A stretch of 64,000 bases of DNA from Bacteroidia bacterium (GCA_030430575.1 JAUIKF010000004.1:1-64000); one strand, 5' to 3'; numbered from the stretch's first letter, positions 1-8,633 are shown. The notes: a model not told the origin generated them from the sequence alone. Numbers and translations: made by a program.

Positions 1-28
1 GGAAAAAAGAGATAGTAGAAAAACTCTA

Positions 29-58
29 CTTTTTAAGAGCTGCTTTGCTCTCAAAAAG
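29..58. terminator. Bidirectional hairpin terminator after the sigma/anti-sigma pair
   Basis: Positions 29-40 and 47-58 form a 12-bp stem with one A-C mismatch and a 6-nt loop; the outer part of the stem is an A/T run on both sides, so it can end transcription in either direction. It lies downstream of the minus-strand sigma gene and its short companion. Confidence 0.65.
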
Positions 59-94
59 ATGGGACAATGTCATCCAAAGGCTCGCAAATTCTAT

Positions 95-202
95 TTAATT
101 TAGGGGGACAAACCGCAACTGCGCCCCATCAAACTCTTGGCGTTCTTTTTCCGATAAATCACCGGCTAGGTATTGGGCTATTAGATCAAAGGTTGCTTCC
201 AT
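95..202 (-). CDS. Very short anti-sigma-like peptide (probable truncated anti-sigma factor)
   Basis: A 35-residue reading frame starts with ATG at 202, 12 nt after the stop of the sigma gene on the same strand. Its first 24 residues (MEATFDLIAQYLAGDLSEKE, then RQEF) look like the N-terminal head of the anti-sigma proteins at 7860-8612 and 41987-42793, which also begin with a short helix, a Y-L/G-E-M/L pair and an acidic E-R/Q-x-x-F helix. It stops after 35 codons, before any membrane segment. I see no continuation in the other two frames up to the terminator at 29-58. It may be a decayed anti-sigma gene or a genuine micro-anti-sigma peptide. The similarity is read by eye only. Confidence 0.5.
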   Translation of the reverse strand: MEATFDLIAQYLAGDLSEKERQEFDGAQLRFVPLN

Positions 203-214
203 GTCTGGCTTCTA

Positions 215-787
215 TCAATTCTTCCCTGGCAATAATTGTTTAAGTTTTTGTAAACATTTGTACTTTCTGCTTTTGGCACTGCTGGCATCCTTGAGTTGAA
301 ATCGCTGAGCGATTTCTTCCATCGAATAGCCTTCGCCCCAAGCCATCAAAATCTGTTTACAACTACTCCCTAATCTGTCCAGGTGGATAGAGAATTGTTC
401 AAATTGCTCTTGGCTGATCATGCTGGTTAAGGCGTCATGTACCTTCGTACTCACGTTGGGTACTTCATGGACCCAGGCGATACTGTTTTTCTTAGTCGTG
501 TTTTTACGAATAAGGTCAACACACTTGTACTGGAACACCTGATAAAGGTAGGTCGAGAGCTTGCTTTGGCCCTTAAAAGTCCCATTAATTACTTGATGGA
601 TCACTGAGATGACAGCATCTCCATATGCTTGCACGGCGTCTTCTTCACTTAAGCGATACTTTCGCTGTGCTTTGATCAGGTAGTGAGAATAGGCATCATA
701 GAACTGATATTCCATTCGTTCGCGGTCGTAGCCCCCCTGTTTCAGTGCTTTGATGATGTGTTGGTCGTTGAGGCGTTTTTTAAACAT
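215..787 (-). CDS. RNA polymerase sigma-70 family factor (ECF-like)
   Basis: A 190-residue protein with the layout of a short sigma factor: region 2 around residues 25-100 (acidic SEEDAVQAYGDAV, then the aromatic/basic LSTYLYQVFQYKCVDLIRK) and a region 4 helix-turn-helix near the end (YSMEEIAQRFQLKDASSAKS). It is clearly the same subfamily as the sigma factor at 8634-9224 (shared QRKYR-SEEDA segment). I chose the ATG at 787 because the protein then starts like its relatives, and because a promoter lies directly before it. An upstream in-frame ATG at 850 would add an unlikely hydrophobic stretch. It is divergent from the 1046-5247 gene group and probably controls genes of this neighbourhood; that is inference. 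Confidence 0.85.
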   Translation of the reverse strand: MFKKRLNDQHIIKALKQGGYDRERMEYQFYDAYSHYLIKAQRKYRLSEEDAVQAYGDAVISVIHQVINGTFKGQSKLSTYLYQVFQYKCVDLIRKNTTKKNSIAWVHEVPNVSTKVHDALTSMISQEQFEQFSIHLDRLGSSCKQILMAWGEGYSMEEIAQRFQLKDASSAKSRKYKCLQKLKQLLPGKN

Positions 788-793
788 ACCATG

Positions 794-823
794 CAAAGGT
801 AAAAAAAGAATCAGAGTGACAAA
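794..823 (-). promoter_or_regulatory. Bacteroidota-type promoter for the sigma gene
   Basis: On the minus strand TTTG at 820-823 is followed after 18 nt by TACCTTTG at 794-801, matching the Bacteroidota consensus TTTG-N~19-TAnnTTTG. The -7 box ends only 6 nt before the ATG at 787, so the transcript may be leaderless or nearly so. Confidence 0.5.
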
Positions 824-935
824 TCTTATGGAGGAATCTGATTTTTCCAAAAATATTCAACCAAGGGTTACCTTTTTTTACTCACTCCCGACTCAGTATA
901 TCAGATAGTATCATACGCCGGATTCGGCAGTTTGG

Positions 936-977
936 AGTGGGGCCCAACCCTATGGCAGGGTTGGGCCACTATTTTTT
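936..977 (+). terminator. Terminator-like hairpin in the leader of the 1046 gene (possible attenuator)
   Basis: GGCCCAACCCT (941-951) pairs with AGGGTTGGGCC (957-967) with a 5-nt loop; AGT/ACT flanks extend it past a 2-nt bulge, and a T-run follows at 971-976. It faces the plus strand but lies between two divergent genes, 69 nt before the start of the 1046 gene, so it can only act on a transcript that begins in the divergent promoter region. Confidence 0.5.
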
Positions 978-1045
978 CAGAAAGCTTTTTTCCTGATATT
1001 TAGAATACTTTTTTCTCATTTCAATACCTTAAATAACCCGCTCGT

Positions 1046-1471
1046 ATGGAAAATGAATCTTCACGCTCAATTGCCCCTCAGGAGCAAGTCCAAGGCAATC
1101 CCCCCAAGGAATATGCAGTAGAAGCAACTGCTGTTATTTTAGGAGGCGACCCGCATTTGAGTTTTACCCTAGGTTTTTCTGAAAGCCCTACCCCTCCCAA
1201 TTCAACGTACCCCATTCATAATTTCGAAATTGTCGCTTCTGTAGACTTACATGAACCAGGCACGTTAGTTGAAATCGGTTCCACGACGGTAGATCTAGTT
1301 GCGGGTTCAACCCTAGATTATGAAATCCCTTTTACGAACCCCGGATTCCCAAATGGACGTGCCAGCTTTACGGTCCAACTCGTCGCTTCTGGCACCAATA
1401 ACGACAATGAACCGATTGAGATTACCAATTGGACGGATAACACGTTTTCGACCTCCGTTACGCCTTCCTAA
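1046..1471 (+). CDS. Unknown small acidic beta-rich protein
   Basis: A 141-residue protein that I do not recognise. It has no signal peptide, no membrane segment and no cysteine. The first 25 residues are polar and Pro/Gln-rich, the rest alternates hydrophobic and polar residues in a way that suggests a beta-sandwich (for example FEIVASVDLHEPG and ASFTVQLVASG). The ATG at 1046 is the only sensible start. It is followed by a strong terminator and then by the TPR-CHAT protease gene, and it is divergent from a sigma factor. A role as partner or target of that protease is possible but is only suggested by position. Confidence 0.65.
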   Translation: MENESSRSIAPQEQVQGNPPKEYAVEATAVILGGDPHLSFTLGFSESPTPPNSTYPIHNFEIVASVDLHEPGTLVEIGSTTVDLVAGSTLDYEIPFTNPGFPNGRASFTVQLVASGTNNDNEPIEITNWTDNTFSTSVTPS

Positions 1472-1524
1472 GATTGGGGCATGCTGACTGACAGTTTTGA
1501 CTGTGTCAAAAAGAGATAAATAAC

Positions 1525-1564
1525 AGCTTTGAGATAAGGCACTCCTTATCTCAAAGCTTTTTTC
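1525..1564 (+). terminator. Strong intrinsic terminator
   Basis: A perfect 15-bp stem (1525-1539 with 1544-1558), a 4-nt loop and a following T-run. It separates the 1046 gene from the TPR-CHAT gene, so the latter probably has its own promoter or depends on read-through. Confidence 0.9.
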
Positions 1565-1618
1565 ATAGGGGCTATACAAAGGTTCTTGGTCCTTTGTTTT
1601 GGCAAAAGAAAGATAGCA

Positions 1619-4600
1619 ATGTATCTTTCCCTTTCTATCAAAACCAAACTGTTGACTGTCGAATTGTACGTATCTGGTGTGTATCAATGGCGAAACCATG
1701 CTTTGGCGCTGACTCTGTTTGTTCTTTGCATACCTTATGCAAAGGGAGCGCCGCCTGACACCCTCGCTGTGAGTCAGTTACAAACTTTGGGGGATACCCT
1801 TTTTGCCCAAGAGAAGTATGACAGTGCGCATTATTACTATGGGCAAGTGCAGGTTCAAAGTGAGCAACTGACTTGGTGGGAAGGCTACGTGAAGGCCTGT
1901 ATGGCACGTGCCAATGTTGCTTATTACCAAAACGATCACCATACGCGCATTCTCTTTGCACGCGACGCAGTAAAGGCAGGCACCACCTACCTCGAGACTC
2001 CTCATTTTCATATAGCCTCTGCCTATCAGGAGATAGGAAATGCCTGGCTTGCCTTGAGGCAGCATGATACTTCTATTTATTACCTACAGTTAGCTTCTAA
2101 TGCCTTTCAAGGCCTTGAAAATTGGGAAGAAGCTGCTTTTTGCGGAATAGGTATGGGGATCAATCATTGGAGAAATAATGACTTTACAGCGGCAGCAGCT
2201 CAATTAAAAACTGTCTACGAGTTGGCAAAAGCCCATTTGCCTGATAGTTCTGGGGTGTATCCTTATCTATTCAATATTCAGGGAGTATTATACCAAACTA
2301 TCGGTGATTATGACAATGCCCTTGATATATCCCAAAAAGCACTTGCAATGGCGGGAGATGATAGTTTGTTGTTAACAAAAACCTATGGTACAATTGGAAC
2401 GATTTATTGGTCAAAAGGCGATTTTGACAAGGGCATTTCTTACTATGAACTAGCCCTTATTATAGGCAAACACCTTCGACAACCCCCCTTAATTGCGGTT
2501 TCATACAACAACTTAAGCGCCGCCTATTTCAAGCAAAACAATGCCAGAAAAGCTCGTTTTTATGCCACTGAATCCCTGCGCATCTATGAAGGGATGGCGA
2601 ACGCCAAACCGAAACAACTGATTGAGACCTATAATAACCTGGCGGCCTGTTATACAGAATTGAATGTGCCCGATAGCGCGTTATATTTTTTGGGTCTAGG
2701 ACGTCAAGTGAGTGAACTTGACTCTTCTCGCCTGGGAACTACCTATCATAATATCGCTCAAGCCTACCGAAAAAAAGGAGACCCTTTACAGGCCAAAACC
2801 TATTTTCAATTGGCCTTACAGAAAAATCATATCCGCTATGGAGAATGCCACCCTTCGATTGCTAAGCAATACAGGATGTTGGGCCAACTCCAAGCTGATA
2901 AGGGGCGCCATCAGCAGGCGATCACCCACTTCCAACAAGCACTTGCTACCTTGTCCAAGGGGTTTGAGGACACTACGTGGTCACGTAATCCAGATCTCAC
3001 TTCTGTCAGCGATAAATTGGAACTTCTACGCTGTTTACGTGACAAGGGAAAGAGCCTATCTGCAATGGCTCAACAAAGCAATAATCGCCAATTTCATAAA
3101 ATGGCCTTTCAAGTATTGACTGAGGCAGTTGTTTTGATAGACTATATTCGAAGGTCTTATAGCATAGAACAGTCGCGTCAGTTTTTTATGGAAATGGCCT
3201 TGCCAGTCTATGAATTGGCCATTGAAGTGGCGCTGGAATTAGCGATTGACTCCTCCAGGGCAGCCTATTATCGTGCCAAGGCATTTGACTTTGTGGAGCG
3301 AAGCAAAGCGATCTCCCTCCTGATGCATCTCAATGAGCTGCGTGCGGGAGAGTTTGCAGGCTTGCCTGACAGTCTGCGACAGCAAGAACGCGACCTGAAG
3401 CTGAACCTCGCCTTTTATGAGGATCAGTTGATCAAAGAGCAGCAAAAAGGTGCTAAGGCTGACAGTATCCGAATGGAAGTATGGCAAAAAAAGACGGTTT
3501 CTTATCGTCGACACTTAGAAGAGTTGATCGAATTTCTAGAACGTGCCTATCCCAAATATTACCAGCTTAAATATGCGACACAAGTTGCAGATATAGCAGC
3601 CATACAGTCATTTTTGCCAGATAATGAGGCGAGTCTTTTGGCTTATTTTGTTGGAGAAAAAGCCGTTTACCAGTTTGGGATAAGCAAAAAAAGCCTGTTA
3701 GTCCATAAAACCGCGATTACAGATTCTCTCCTAGATAATTTACAGATTTTTATTCAGCAACTCTATCGGCAAGATATCGCTGAGTCTCAGGCCTATAATC
3801 ATGCTGCTTTTGCTGCCTGGACGCATCAGTCCCATCGACTGTTTCAGACATGGATAGCACCCATATTGACAGAGCTAGCTACGAATCCTTCTCGGATGAT
3901 CGTCATCCCCGACGGCTGGCTTTCCTACCTCCCTTTTGAATTGTTATTGAGCGATGAAGCAGCTTCCTACGATCAGGTGGACTATGTGAACTTACCCTAT
4001 TTGCTAAAAAAGTATGCCATTCAGTATGAATATTCTGCCACCTTACTGCTGTCAAAAGAGGCCCGCATGCGTCGTCCCAAAAGCCTATTTGCGGGTTTTG
4101 CGCCTGTCTATGAGAAGTCGCTTGCTGGGGTCCCTATTGCCTTAACGCCACTCAAATACAACCAGCAAGAAACGGAATTGATCCACGAACAGTTAGGGGG
4201 GATTGCTATTGTAGGGCAAGCCGCGACCGAAGCCGCTTTCAGGTCAGAGGTTTCTCTCCATACCATCCTCCACCTAGCAGCACATGCGTTTACGGATGAC
4301 AATGATCCACGCAATTCGGCGCTTGTGTTAGCTGAAGTTGGGGGCCAAGACCCTGCTAATGACGGCTTGCTACATGCTCATGAAGTTTACAACCTTCAAC
4401 TGCGAGCCGATCTGACTGTCTTAAGTGCTTGTAAGACAGGGAGTGGCCAATTTGCGCGCGGAGAAGGCGTTATGAGCCTGTCAAGGGCATTTCGCTATGC
4501 GGGGTGCCCCAGTGTCGTCATGAGTCTCTGGCAAGCAGACGACAATGCCACGAGTGAATTGATGCACCTCTTTTACCATTACCTCCATCAAGGCATGGAC

Positions 4601-4792
4601 AAGGATCATGCGTTGCGCACAGCCAAGCTGGAATTCATTACCCAAAACCCCAAACAGCATCCCTTTTATTGGGCGCCGTTTGTGCTGGTGGGCAAAGCAA
4701 ATCCCTTGCCTGTAGGTGGGTGGCCCTATTGGCCGTTTATTTTGGGAGGACTTTTATTCGGGGCATTTGTTGTTTGGTGGCGGTTTGGGTAA
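1619..4792 (+). CDS. Membrane-anchored TPR-CHAT caspase-like protease
   Basis: A 1057-residue protein. After an N-terminal signal or anchor segment (about residues 28-45) come many tetratricopeptide repeats (about 50-400; repeated A-x-Y and YNNLAACY helices), a coiled-coil-rich linker, and a C-terminal CHAT domain of the caspase fold. The expected catalytic dyad is visible: His889 in HLAAHAF and Cys938 in LSACKTGSG, followed by the typical GEGVMSLSRAF and MSLWQADD motifs. The last 25 residues hold a membrane segment (WPFILGGLLFGAFVVWW), so the protease is probably tethered. CHAT proteins cleave partner proteins in cell-death and defence pathways, such as TPR-CHAT/Csx29 with type III-E CRISPR. 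I chose the ATG at 1619 over a TTG at 1586. Substrate unknown. Confidence 0.9.
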   Translation: MYLSLSIKTKLLTVELYVSGVYQWRNHALALTLFVLCIPYAKGAPPDTLAVSQLQTLGDTLFAQEKYDSAHYYYGQVQVQSEQLTWWEGYVKACMARANVAYYQNDHHTRILFARDAVKAGTTYLETPHFHIASAYQEIGNAWLALRQHDTSIYYLQLASNAFQGLENWEEAAFCGIGMGINHWRNNDFTAAAAQLKTVYELAKAHLPDSSGVYPYLFNIQGVLYQTIGDYDNALDISQKALAMAGDDSLLLTKTYGTIGTIYWSKGDFDKGISYYELALIIGKHLRQPPLIAVSYNNLSAAYFKQNNARKARFYATESLRIYEGMANAKPKQLIETYNNLAACYTELNVPDSALYFLGLGRQVSELDSSRLGTTYHNIAQAYRKKGDPLQAKTYFQLALQKNHIRYGECHPSIAKQYRMLGQLQADKGRHQQAITHFQQALATLSKGFEDTTWSRNPDLTSVSDKLELLRCLRDKGKSLSAMAQQSNNRQFHKMAFQVLTEAVVLIDYIRRSYSIEQSRQFFMEMALPVYELAIEVALELAIDSSRAAYYRAKAFDFVERSKAISLLMHLNELRAGEFAGLPDSLRQQERDLKLNLAFYEDQLIKEQQKGAKADSIRMEVWQKKTVSYRRHLEELIEFLERAYPKYYQLKYATQVADIAAIQSFLPDNEASLLAYFVGEKAVYQFGISKKSLLVHKTAITDSLLDNLQIFIQQLYRQDIAESQAYNHAAFAAWTHQSHRLFQTWIAPILTELATNPSRMIVIPDGWLSYLPFELLLSDEAASYDQVDYVNLPYLLKKYAIQYEYSATLLLSKEARMRRPKSLFAGFAPVYEKSLAGVPIALTPLKYNQQETELIHEQLGGIAIVGQAATEAAFRSEVSLHTILHLAAHAFTDDNDPRNSALVLAEVGGQDPANDGLLHAHEVYNLQLRADLTVLSACKTGSGQFARGEGVMSLSRAFRYAGCPSVVMSLWQADDNATSELMHLFYHYLHQGMDKDHALRTAKLEFITQNPKQHPFYWAPFVLVGKANPLPVGGWPYWPFILGGLLFGAFVVWWRFG

Positions 4793-4851
4793 GGGTTTTT
4801 CCTCGATTTCTGTAACTTGCCCCCAAACTCATTATTTGTACTCAAAACGCT

Positions 4852-5247
4852 ATGGATAACAACCTGGAAATTGCACGACTTCAGCAAGAGATCGGCAAAC
4901 GATTGGACCTGAGCCTGAACCACCTGATCTTTGATTATGCTCCAGAAGGAGAGCAAATGAAGCTTGCGCTTATCACCATTAACCCCCGTCACGATCAGTC
5001 ATTTTTATTCCATACCATCAGCGCTGAGAATAAATTAGAAGCACTCCGTCAGATGGTCGATTATGTAGAGCAAAACTATCGACAGGAGGGCTCCTATACG
5101 GTTCAGTGGTCTCATAGAGGAAATAGTGAGCTCCATACTTCCTATTTCCGTGCAGTAGATATCTATGAAGTGCTCGACAAATTTGGGCATGGAAGGAATA
5201 TGAATGACTACACGATCTTCTCTGTAGCGCTAAATCCTGTAGCCTAG
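4852..5247 (+). CDS. Unknown soluble protein downstream of the CHAT protease
   Basis: A 131-residue protein with no signal peptide or membrane segment and no family that I recognise. It is mixed alpha/beta and hydrophilic (starts MDNNLEIARLQQEIGKRLDL). The gene begins 59 nt after the TPR-CHAT stop on the same strand with no obvious terminator between, so the two are probably cotranscribed. It ends 3 nt before the convergent DUF4199 gene. Association with the CHAT protein is inferred from position only. Confidence 0.65.
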   Translation: MDNNLEIARLQQEIGKRLDLSLNHLIFDYAPEGEQMKLALITINPRHDQSFLFHTISAENKLEALRQMVDYVEQNYRQEGSYTVQWSHRGNSELHTSYFRAVDIYEVLDKFGHGRNMNDYTIFSVALNPVA

Positions 5248-5250
5248 TGC

Positions 5251-5754
5251 TTAAGCATCAAAGGCCAATTCGCCATCTCTTTTGAGAACCATGGCTGAGA
5301 TCAGTGTGACGATCACTCCCAGGAAAGCAACTGTGGCAATCATGATTACTGATTGGAAAACAGAGCTTGTATATATAGAATCGCTTACCATCAATTTCTT
5401 GTATTCCAATGCTTGCTCAGGAGGCATCTGGGAGATAGCCCATGCCCCAAACTCGTCCCCTTTTGTTTCATAAAAGATGTAGGTGAAAACGCCCATAGCC
5501 AGGGCGGGGAAAGCGGTAATGAGCATCCCCAATGAAAAGCCTTGTTTAAAACTCAGCTTGCCGTCGTTTTCTTTATCTCTAAAGTATTTTAGTCCCAAGA
5601 AGACCATGCTCAATGCGACAAGCATAGAAGCATACCCTAACACCTCGGCACTTGAATAGCTAAGGCTATCCTTCCATATCATCCAAGGGAAGTAGCCAAT
5701 TATACCTAGTAATACGACTGAGATCAGACCAAAACGAACGATGGATTTTTTCAT
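5251..5754 (-). CDS. DUF4199 family membrane protein
   Basis: A 167-residue protein with four predicted membrane helices (about residues 5-22, 36-53, 73-93 and 137-160). The pattern GYASMLVALSMVFLGLKYFRD followed by a K-L-S-F-K-Q-G-F loop is typical of DUF4199, a Bacteroidota-specific family of unknown function. I prefer the ATG at 5754 (MKKSIVRFG) because it places a basic start before the first helix; an ATG at 5781 is also in frame. It follows the LuxR regulator gene on the same strand after about 205 nt, which hold an octamer repeat. Confidence 0.75.
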   Translation of the reverse strand: MKKSIVRFGLISVVLLGIIGYFPWMIWKDSLSYSSAEVLGYASMLVALSMVFLGLKYFRDKENDGKLSFKQGFSLGMLITAFPALAMGVFTYIFYETKGDEFGAWAISQMPPEQALEYKKLMVSDSIYTSSVFQSVIMIATVAFLGVIVTLISAMVLKRDGELAFDA

Positions 5755-5895
5755 GATAACATTTAATTTGGGGTGAAACATACCTCAAAACAAGGGCATC
5801 CGCGTCAGAATCCACTCATACGAAAGTACTAATCCCTATTTTTGGCGGTAAATCATCCTTTTTGGAGGAGGAAAATAATGGAGAGGTACTGCCCC

Positions 5896-5959
5896 CCATT
5901 TTATCATTTACTCATCTATTCATCTAATCATTCTCTCATTCCCTCCTTCTCTCATTTCT
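5896..5959 (-). repeat. Octamer tandem repeat directly after the LuxR stop codon
   Basis: Eight 8-bp units in perfect register fill 5896-5959. Read on the plus strand nearly every unit begins with TCAT (TCATTTAC, TCATCTAT and so on); read in the direction of the LuxR gene each ends with ATGA or a close variant. The first unit abuts the stop codon at 5960-5962. Similar arrays occur at 44311-44405, 61714-61774 and 62550-62573. Confidence 0.75.
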
Positions 5960-6391
5960 TCAAAGAACCCCCCACGCTTTGGCGTTATTCACGGCTTGGG
6001 TGCGGCGCTTGGCATCGAGCTTCACGAGGAGGTTGGAGACATGTGTCTTGACAGTACTTTCAGAGACAAATAATTTATCAGCTATTTCTTGATTGGAGAG
6101 GCCATCGGCGATGTGCTGAAGCACTTCGTACTCGCGCTTGCTGATCCCCAATTCAAGGATTTTTTGCGCATCGATTTCTGTGGGAGGTAGGACAGGCTGG
6201 AGGATGGTTTTGGGAGGTGGGCGAAAGGCTTGGCGACTGATCAGCACGCCCATAGCGAGAAACAGCAATGCAAAAATGGTAATCCGCAGCTCTTGGGATA
6301 AGTTTTGGGTAAGCAAAGAATATTTACTCAATTGAAAAAGCCCTATCAAAGCGACTGCCATCAGCCCAAATATCAGGATCGTTTTTTTCAT
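5960..6391 (-). CDS. Membrane-tethered LuxR-type transcription regulator
   Basis: A 143-residue protein with two N-terminal membrane helices (about residues 4-20 and 36-53) joined to a C-terminal LuxR/GerE helix-turn-helix (about 78-140: [20 protein letters not shown], then [18 protein letters not shown]). The DNA-binding part looks complete. There is no receiver domain, so any signal must come through the membrane part or a partner. Its ATG overlaps the stop of the NtrC-type regulator gene by 4 nt, which suggests translational coupling and a common pathway. Confidence 0.85.
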   Translation of the reverse strand: MKKTILIFGLMAVALIGLFQLSKYSLLTQNLSQELRITIFALLFLAMGVLISRQAFRPPPKTILQPVLPPTEIDAQKILELGISKREYEVLQHIADGLSNQEIADKLFVSESTVKTHVSNLLVKLDAKRRTQAVNNAKAWGVL

Positions 6392-7761
6392 AACCCATGC
6401 TTTTCCATGCGCCGATAGAGGGCGGCACGCGTAATGCCCAATTCCTTGGAGGTCTGGCTGATATTCCCCTTATGACGCGTCAACGCTTTTTTGATCAATT
6501 TTTTCTCTACCTCCTCCAACCTAAAGGTCTCGGGCTCATCCCCTTCGTCGCGCTCATCTATATGAAAAGTGAAGTCATGCGGATGCAGGACATTGCCATC
6601 ACTCAGGATGGTGGCGCGCTCCAGGGCATGTTGGAGTTCACGGATATTGCCAGGCCAATGGTATTTCTGGAGTTTTTTGAGTGTATTGGCGGCGACACGC
6701 AGGCCCGGTTTTTGGTATTTGCGGGCGTATTGTTGGATAAAATGATCGGCTAGGAGTGGAATATCGTCCGTTCGGTCGCGTAAGGGTGGCAAGAGGATTT
6801 CGACAGTATTGATTCGGTATAATAAATCCTGGCGAAAGCGATTTTCCCTGACCATGTCATAGACGGGCATATTGGTGGCGCATACGAGGCGGATGTCCAC
6901 AGGGATCACCTTATTGGAGCCTACAGGCGTGAGTTTGCGATGTTGCAATACGGTCAAGAGCTTCGCTTGCAGCGGTAAGGAGAGATTGCCGATCTCATCG
7001 AGAAAAAGCGTGCCTTTATTCGCTACCTCAAAGCGTCCGATACGATCTTCATAAGCATCTGTGAATGCGCCTTTCTTGTGGCCAAACAGCTCACTCTCAA
7101 AGAGATTAGCTGCTACCGCGCCCAGGTCTACATTGATGAATACTTCATTGGTACGTCCCGACTGCCTGTGAATTGCCCGGGCGACCAGCTCTTTTCCTGT
7201 CCCATTTTCTCCTAAAATCAAGACATCAGCTTCCGTCCGAGCGACCTTGTCAATGGTCGCATATACCTTCCGCATGACATCGGACTTCCCGATCAGTTGA
7301 CCGTAGGGCTGGTCCATGTCTTGACTGAGGACACGCTGCCGTGATTGCAATTGTTGCACTTCCTGACGGGACTGTCCTAGCTGATAGACAGAGAGGACGG
7401 TAGCGAGGAGTTTTTCGTTCTGCCAAGGTTTGCTGATAAAATCTGTAGCGCCCTCTTTGATGGCTTTGACGGCCATTTCGATATGGCCATAGGCCGTGAT
7501 CATGATGACAGGGGTTTGGGGCGAAAGCTCTAAGATTTTGTTGAGCCAGCGGATACCTTCGGAACCGTCGGTGGCCCCTGCACTGAAATTCATGTCCAAG
7601 AGAATGAGGTCAAAATCTTCCTGCCCCAGAAGCTTGGGGAGCTTGCTGGGCTGGCTTTCAGCTTCTACGATTTGGAAATGGCGTTTGAGGAATAGCCGCA
7701 AACTCAGCCGTACTTCAGCGTCGTCATCTACGATCAGTATTTTGCCCTGGTGTTTCGGCAT
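6388..7761 (-). CDS. NtrC-family sigma-54-dependent response regulator
   Basis: A 457-residue protein with three domains: receiver (acidic pocket at residues 12-14, phospho-acceptor Asp56, Lys111), AAA+ activator (Walker A GENGTGK at 184-190, sigma-54 contact GAFTDA at 231-236, Walker B at 253-257) and a C-terminal Fis-type helix-turn-helix ([20 protein letters not shown]). All key residues are present. It should activate sigma-54 promoters when phosphorylated by a histidine kinase, but no kinase gene is in this window; instead it is coupled to a membrane LuxR gene. I chose the ATG at 7761 ([14 protein letters not shown]) over 7797 because the receiver begins immediately. Confidence 0.93.
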   Translation of the reverse strand: MPKHQGKILIVDDDAEVRLSLRLFLKRHFQIVEAESQPSKLPKLLGQEDFDLILLDMNFSAGATDGSEGIRWLNKILELSPQTPVIMITAYGHIEMAVKAIKEGATDFISKPWQNEKLLATVLSVYQLGQSRQEVQQLQSRQRVLSQDMDQPYGQLIGKSDVMRKVYATIDKVARTEADVLILGENGTGKELVARAIHRQSGRTNEVFINVDLGAVAANLFESELFGHKKGAFTDAYEDRIGRFEVANKGTLFLDEIGNLSLPLQAKLLTVLQHRKLTPVGSNKVIPVDIRLVCATNMPVYDMVRENRFRQDLLYRINTVEILLPPLRDRTDDIPLLADHFIQQYARKYQKPGLRVAANTLKKLQKYHWPGNIRELQHALERATILSDGNVLHPHDFTFHIDERDEGDEPETFRLEEVEKKLIKKALTRHKGNISQTSKELGITRAALYRRMEKHGL

Positions 7762-7859
7762 GGGGTAAAGATAGGACAGGATATATAGGATTCGCAAGAT
7801 TTACAGGAGAAAGAGCTTTGAATTCCAATGATCCTACTTCCCTTATCTCCAGCATTTCC

Positions 7860-8612
7860 CTACAATTCCTCCAACAACTCCTCTGCCTTTGCTCGATAAA
7901 AATGTTTTGGGTCAGAGATGATTTGAGTAAGTTGTTGTTTTCCCGCTTCAGTATCGCCTTTTTTGAGGTAAGCTAAAGCGATATACCAATCAGCCAGTTC
8001 GGTATAAGCAGTCACCTGCTTAAACTCGGCAATCGCCTTGTCAGGCTGATTGAGTTCTAAGTAGCATATCCCTAGCAGGCGATGGGCTTCAGAAGCTTTG
8101 TCAAAAGCTTGTGTATCATCGGTGTATAACAACTGCTCATAAATGGCCGCGGCTTTTTCATTGTCCTTAGCATTGAAATGCACGTGGGCCATGCGGATCA
8201 GGCTGTCTTGGTCGACAGTGACATCCAACTGTTCAGGCGCAGCAGGGCGCTCATAATAAGCGGCGTACAGTCCCTCTGCACTGGTGGCTTCCTGGAAGGG
8301 ATTAAATACCAGGAGAAGTGTCACAATAGCAGCAGCGGCAGCGACGACGGTTATCATGCGAATATTGCTCCGCATATTCACGGTCTTTGCCGTTGAACTG
8401 GCCTGTTCATAGAGCGCATCTAGCTCTTTTTTGTCCGCTTCCAGGCCGAAGGCCCATATCGCTCCCTGAGCCGCCAATTGCACCTCTAACTGCGTTTTTA
8501 GCTCCGCATTTGTATCTACTTCCGCTTCAAAAGCGGCTTGCTCCGTAGCATCCATTTCGCTACGTAAGTAGCGTTCGATGCGTGCGTCGATGGGATACGT
8601 TTCATTTTCCAT
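7860..8612 (-). CDS. Membrane anti-sigma-like protein with TPR domain
   Basis: A 250-residue protein: a short N-terminal anti-sigma head (about 1-60, Y-L-R-S-E-M-D-A-T-E-Q), one membrane helix (about 85-104, IRMITVVAAAAAIVTLLLVF) and a C-terminal part outside the membrane with tetratricopeptide repeats (about 140-250, for example YEQLLYTDDTQAFDKA and LLGICYLELNQPDKAI). It lies 21 nt after the sigma gene at 8634-9224, the usual order of sigma and anti-sigma genes in Saprospiria-like genomes. The likely role is to hold that sigma factor at the membrane until a signal is sensed; this is inferred from family layout. Confidence 0.8.
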   Translation of the reverse strand: MENETYPIDARIERYLRSEMDATEQAAFEAEVDTNAELKTQLEVQLAAQGAIWAFGLEADKKELDALYEQASSTAKTVNMRSNIRMITVVAAAAAIVTLLLVFNPFQEATSAEGLYAAYYERPAAPEQLDVTVDQDSLIRMAHVHFNAKDNEKAAAIYEQLLYTDDTQAFDKASEAHRLLGICYLELNQPDKAIAEFKQVTAYTELADWYIALAYLKKGDTEAGKQQLTQIISDPKHFYRAKAEELLEEL

Positions 8613-8633
8613 AATCTGTCAATTAGGGTTGAT

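Noticed and set aside
1586-1618. TTG start for the TPR-CHAT protein
   Set aside because: An ATG at 1619 is in frame and gives a more normal N-terminus; the extra 11 residues overlap a T-rich intergenic phrase.
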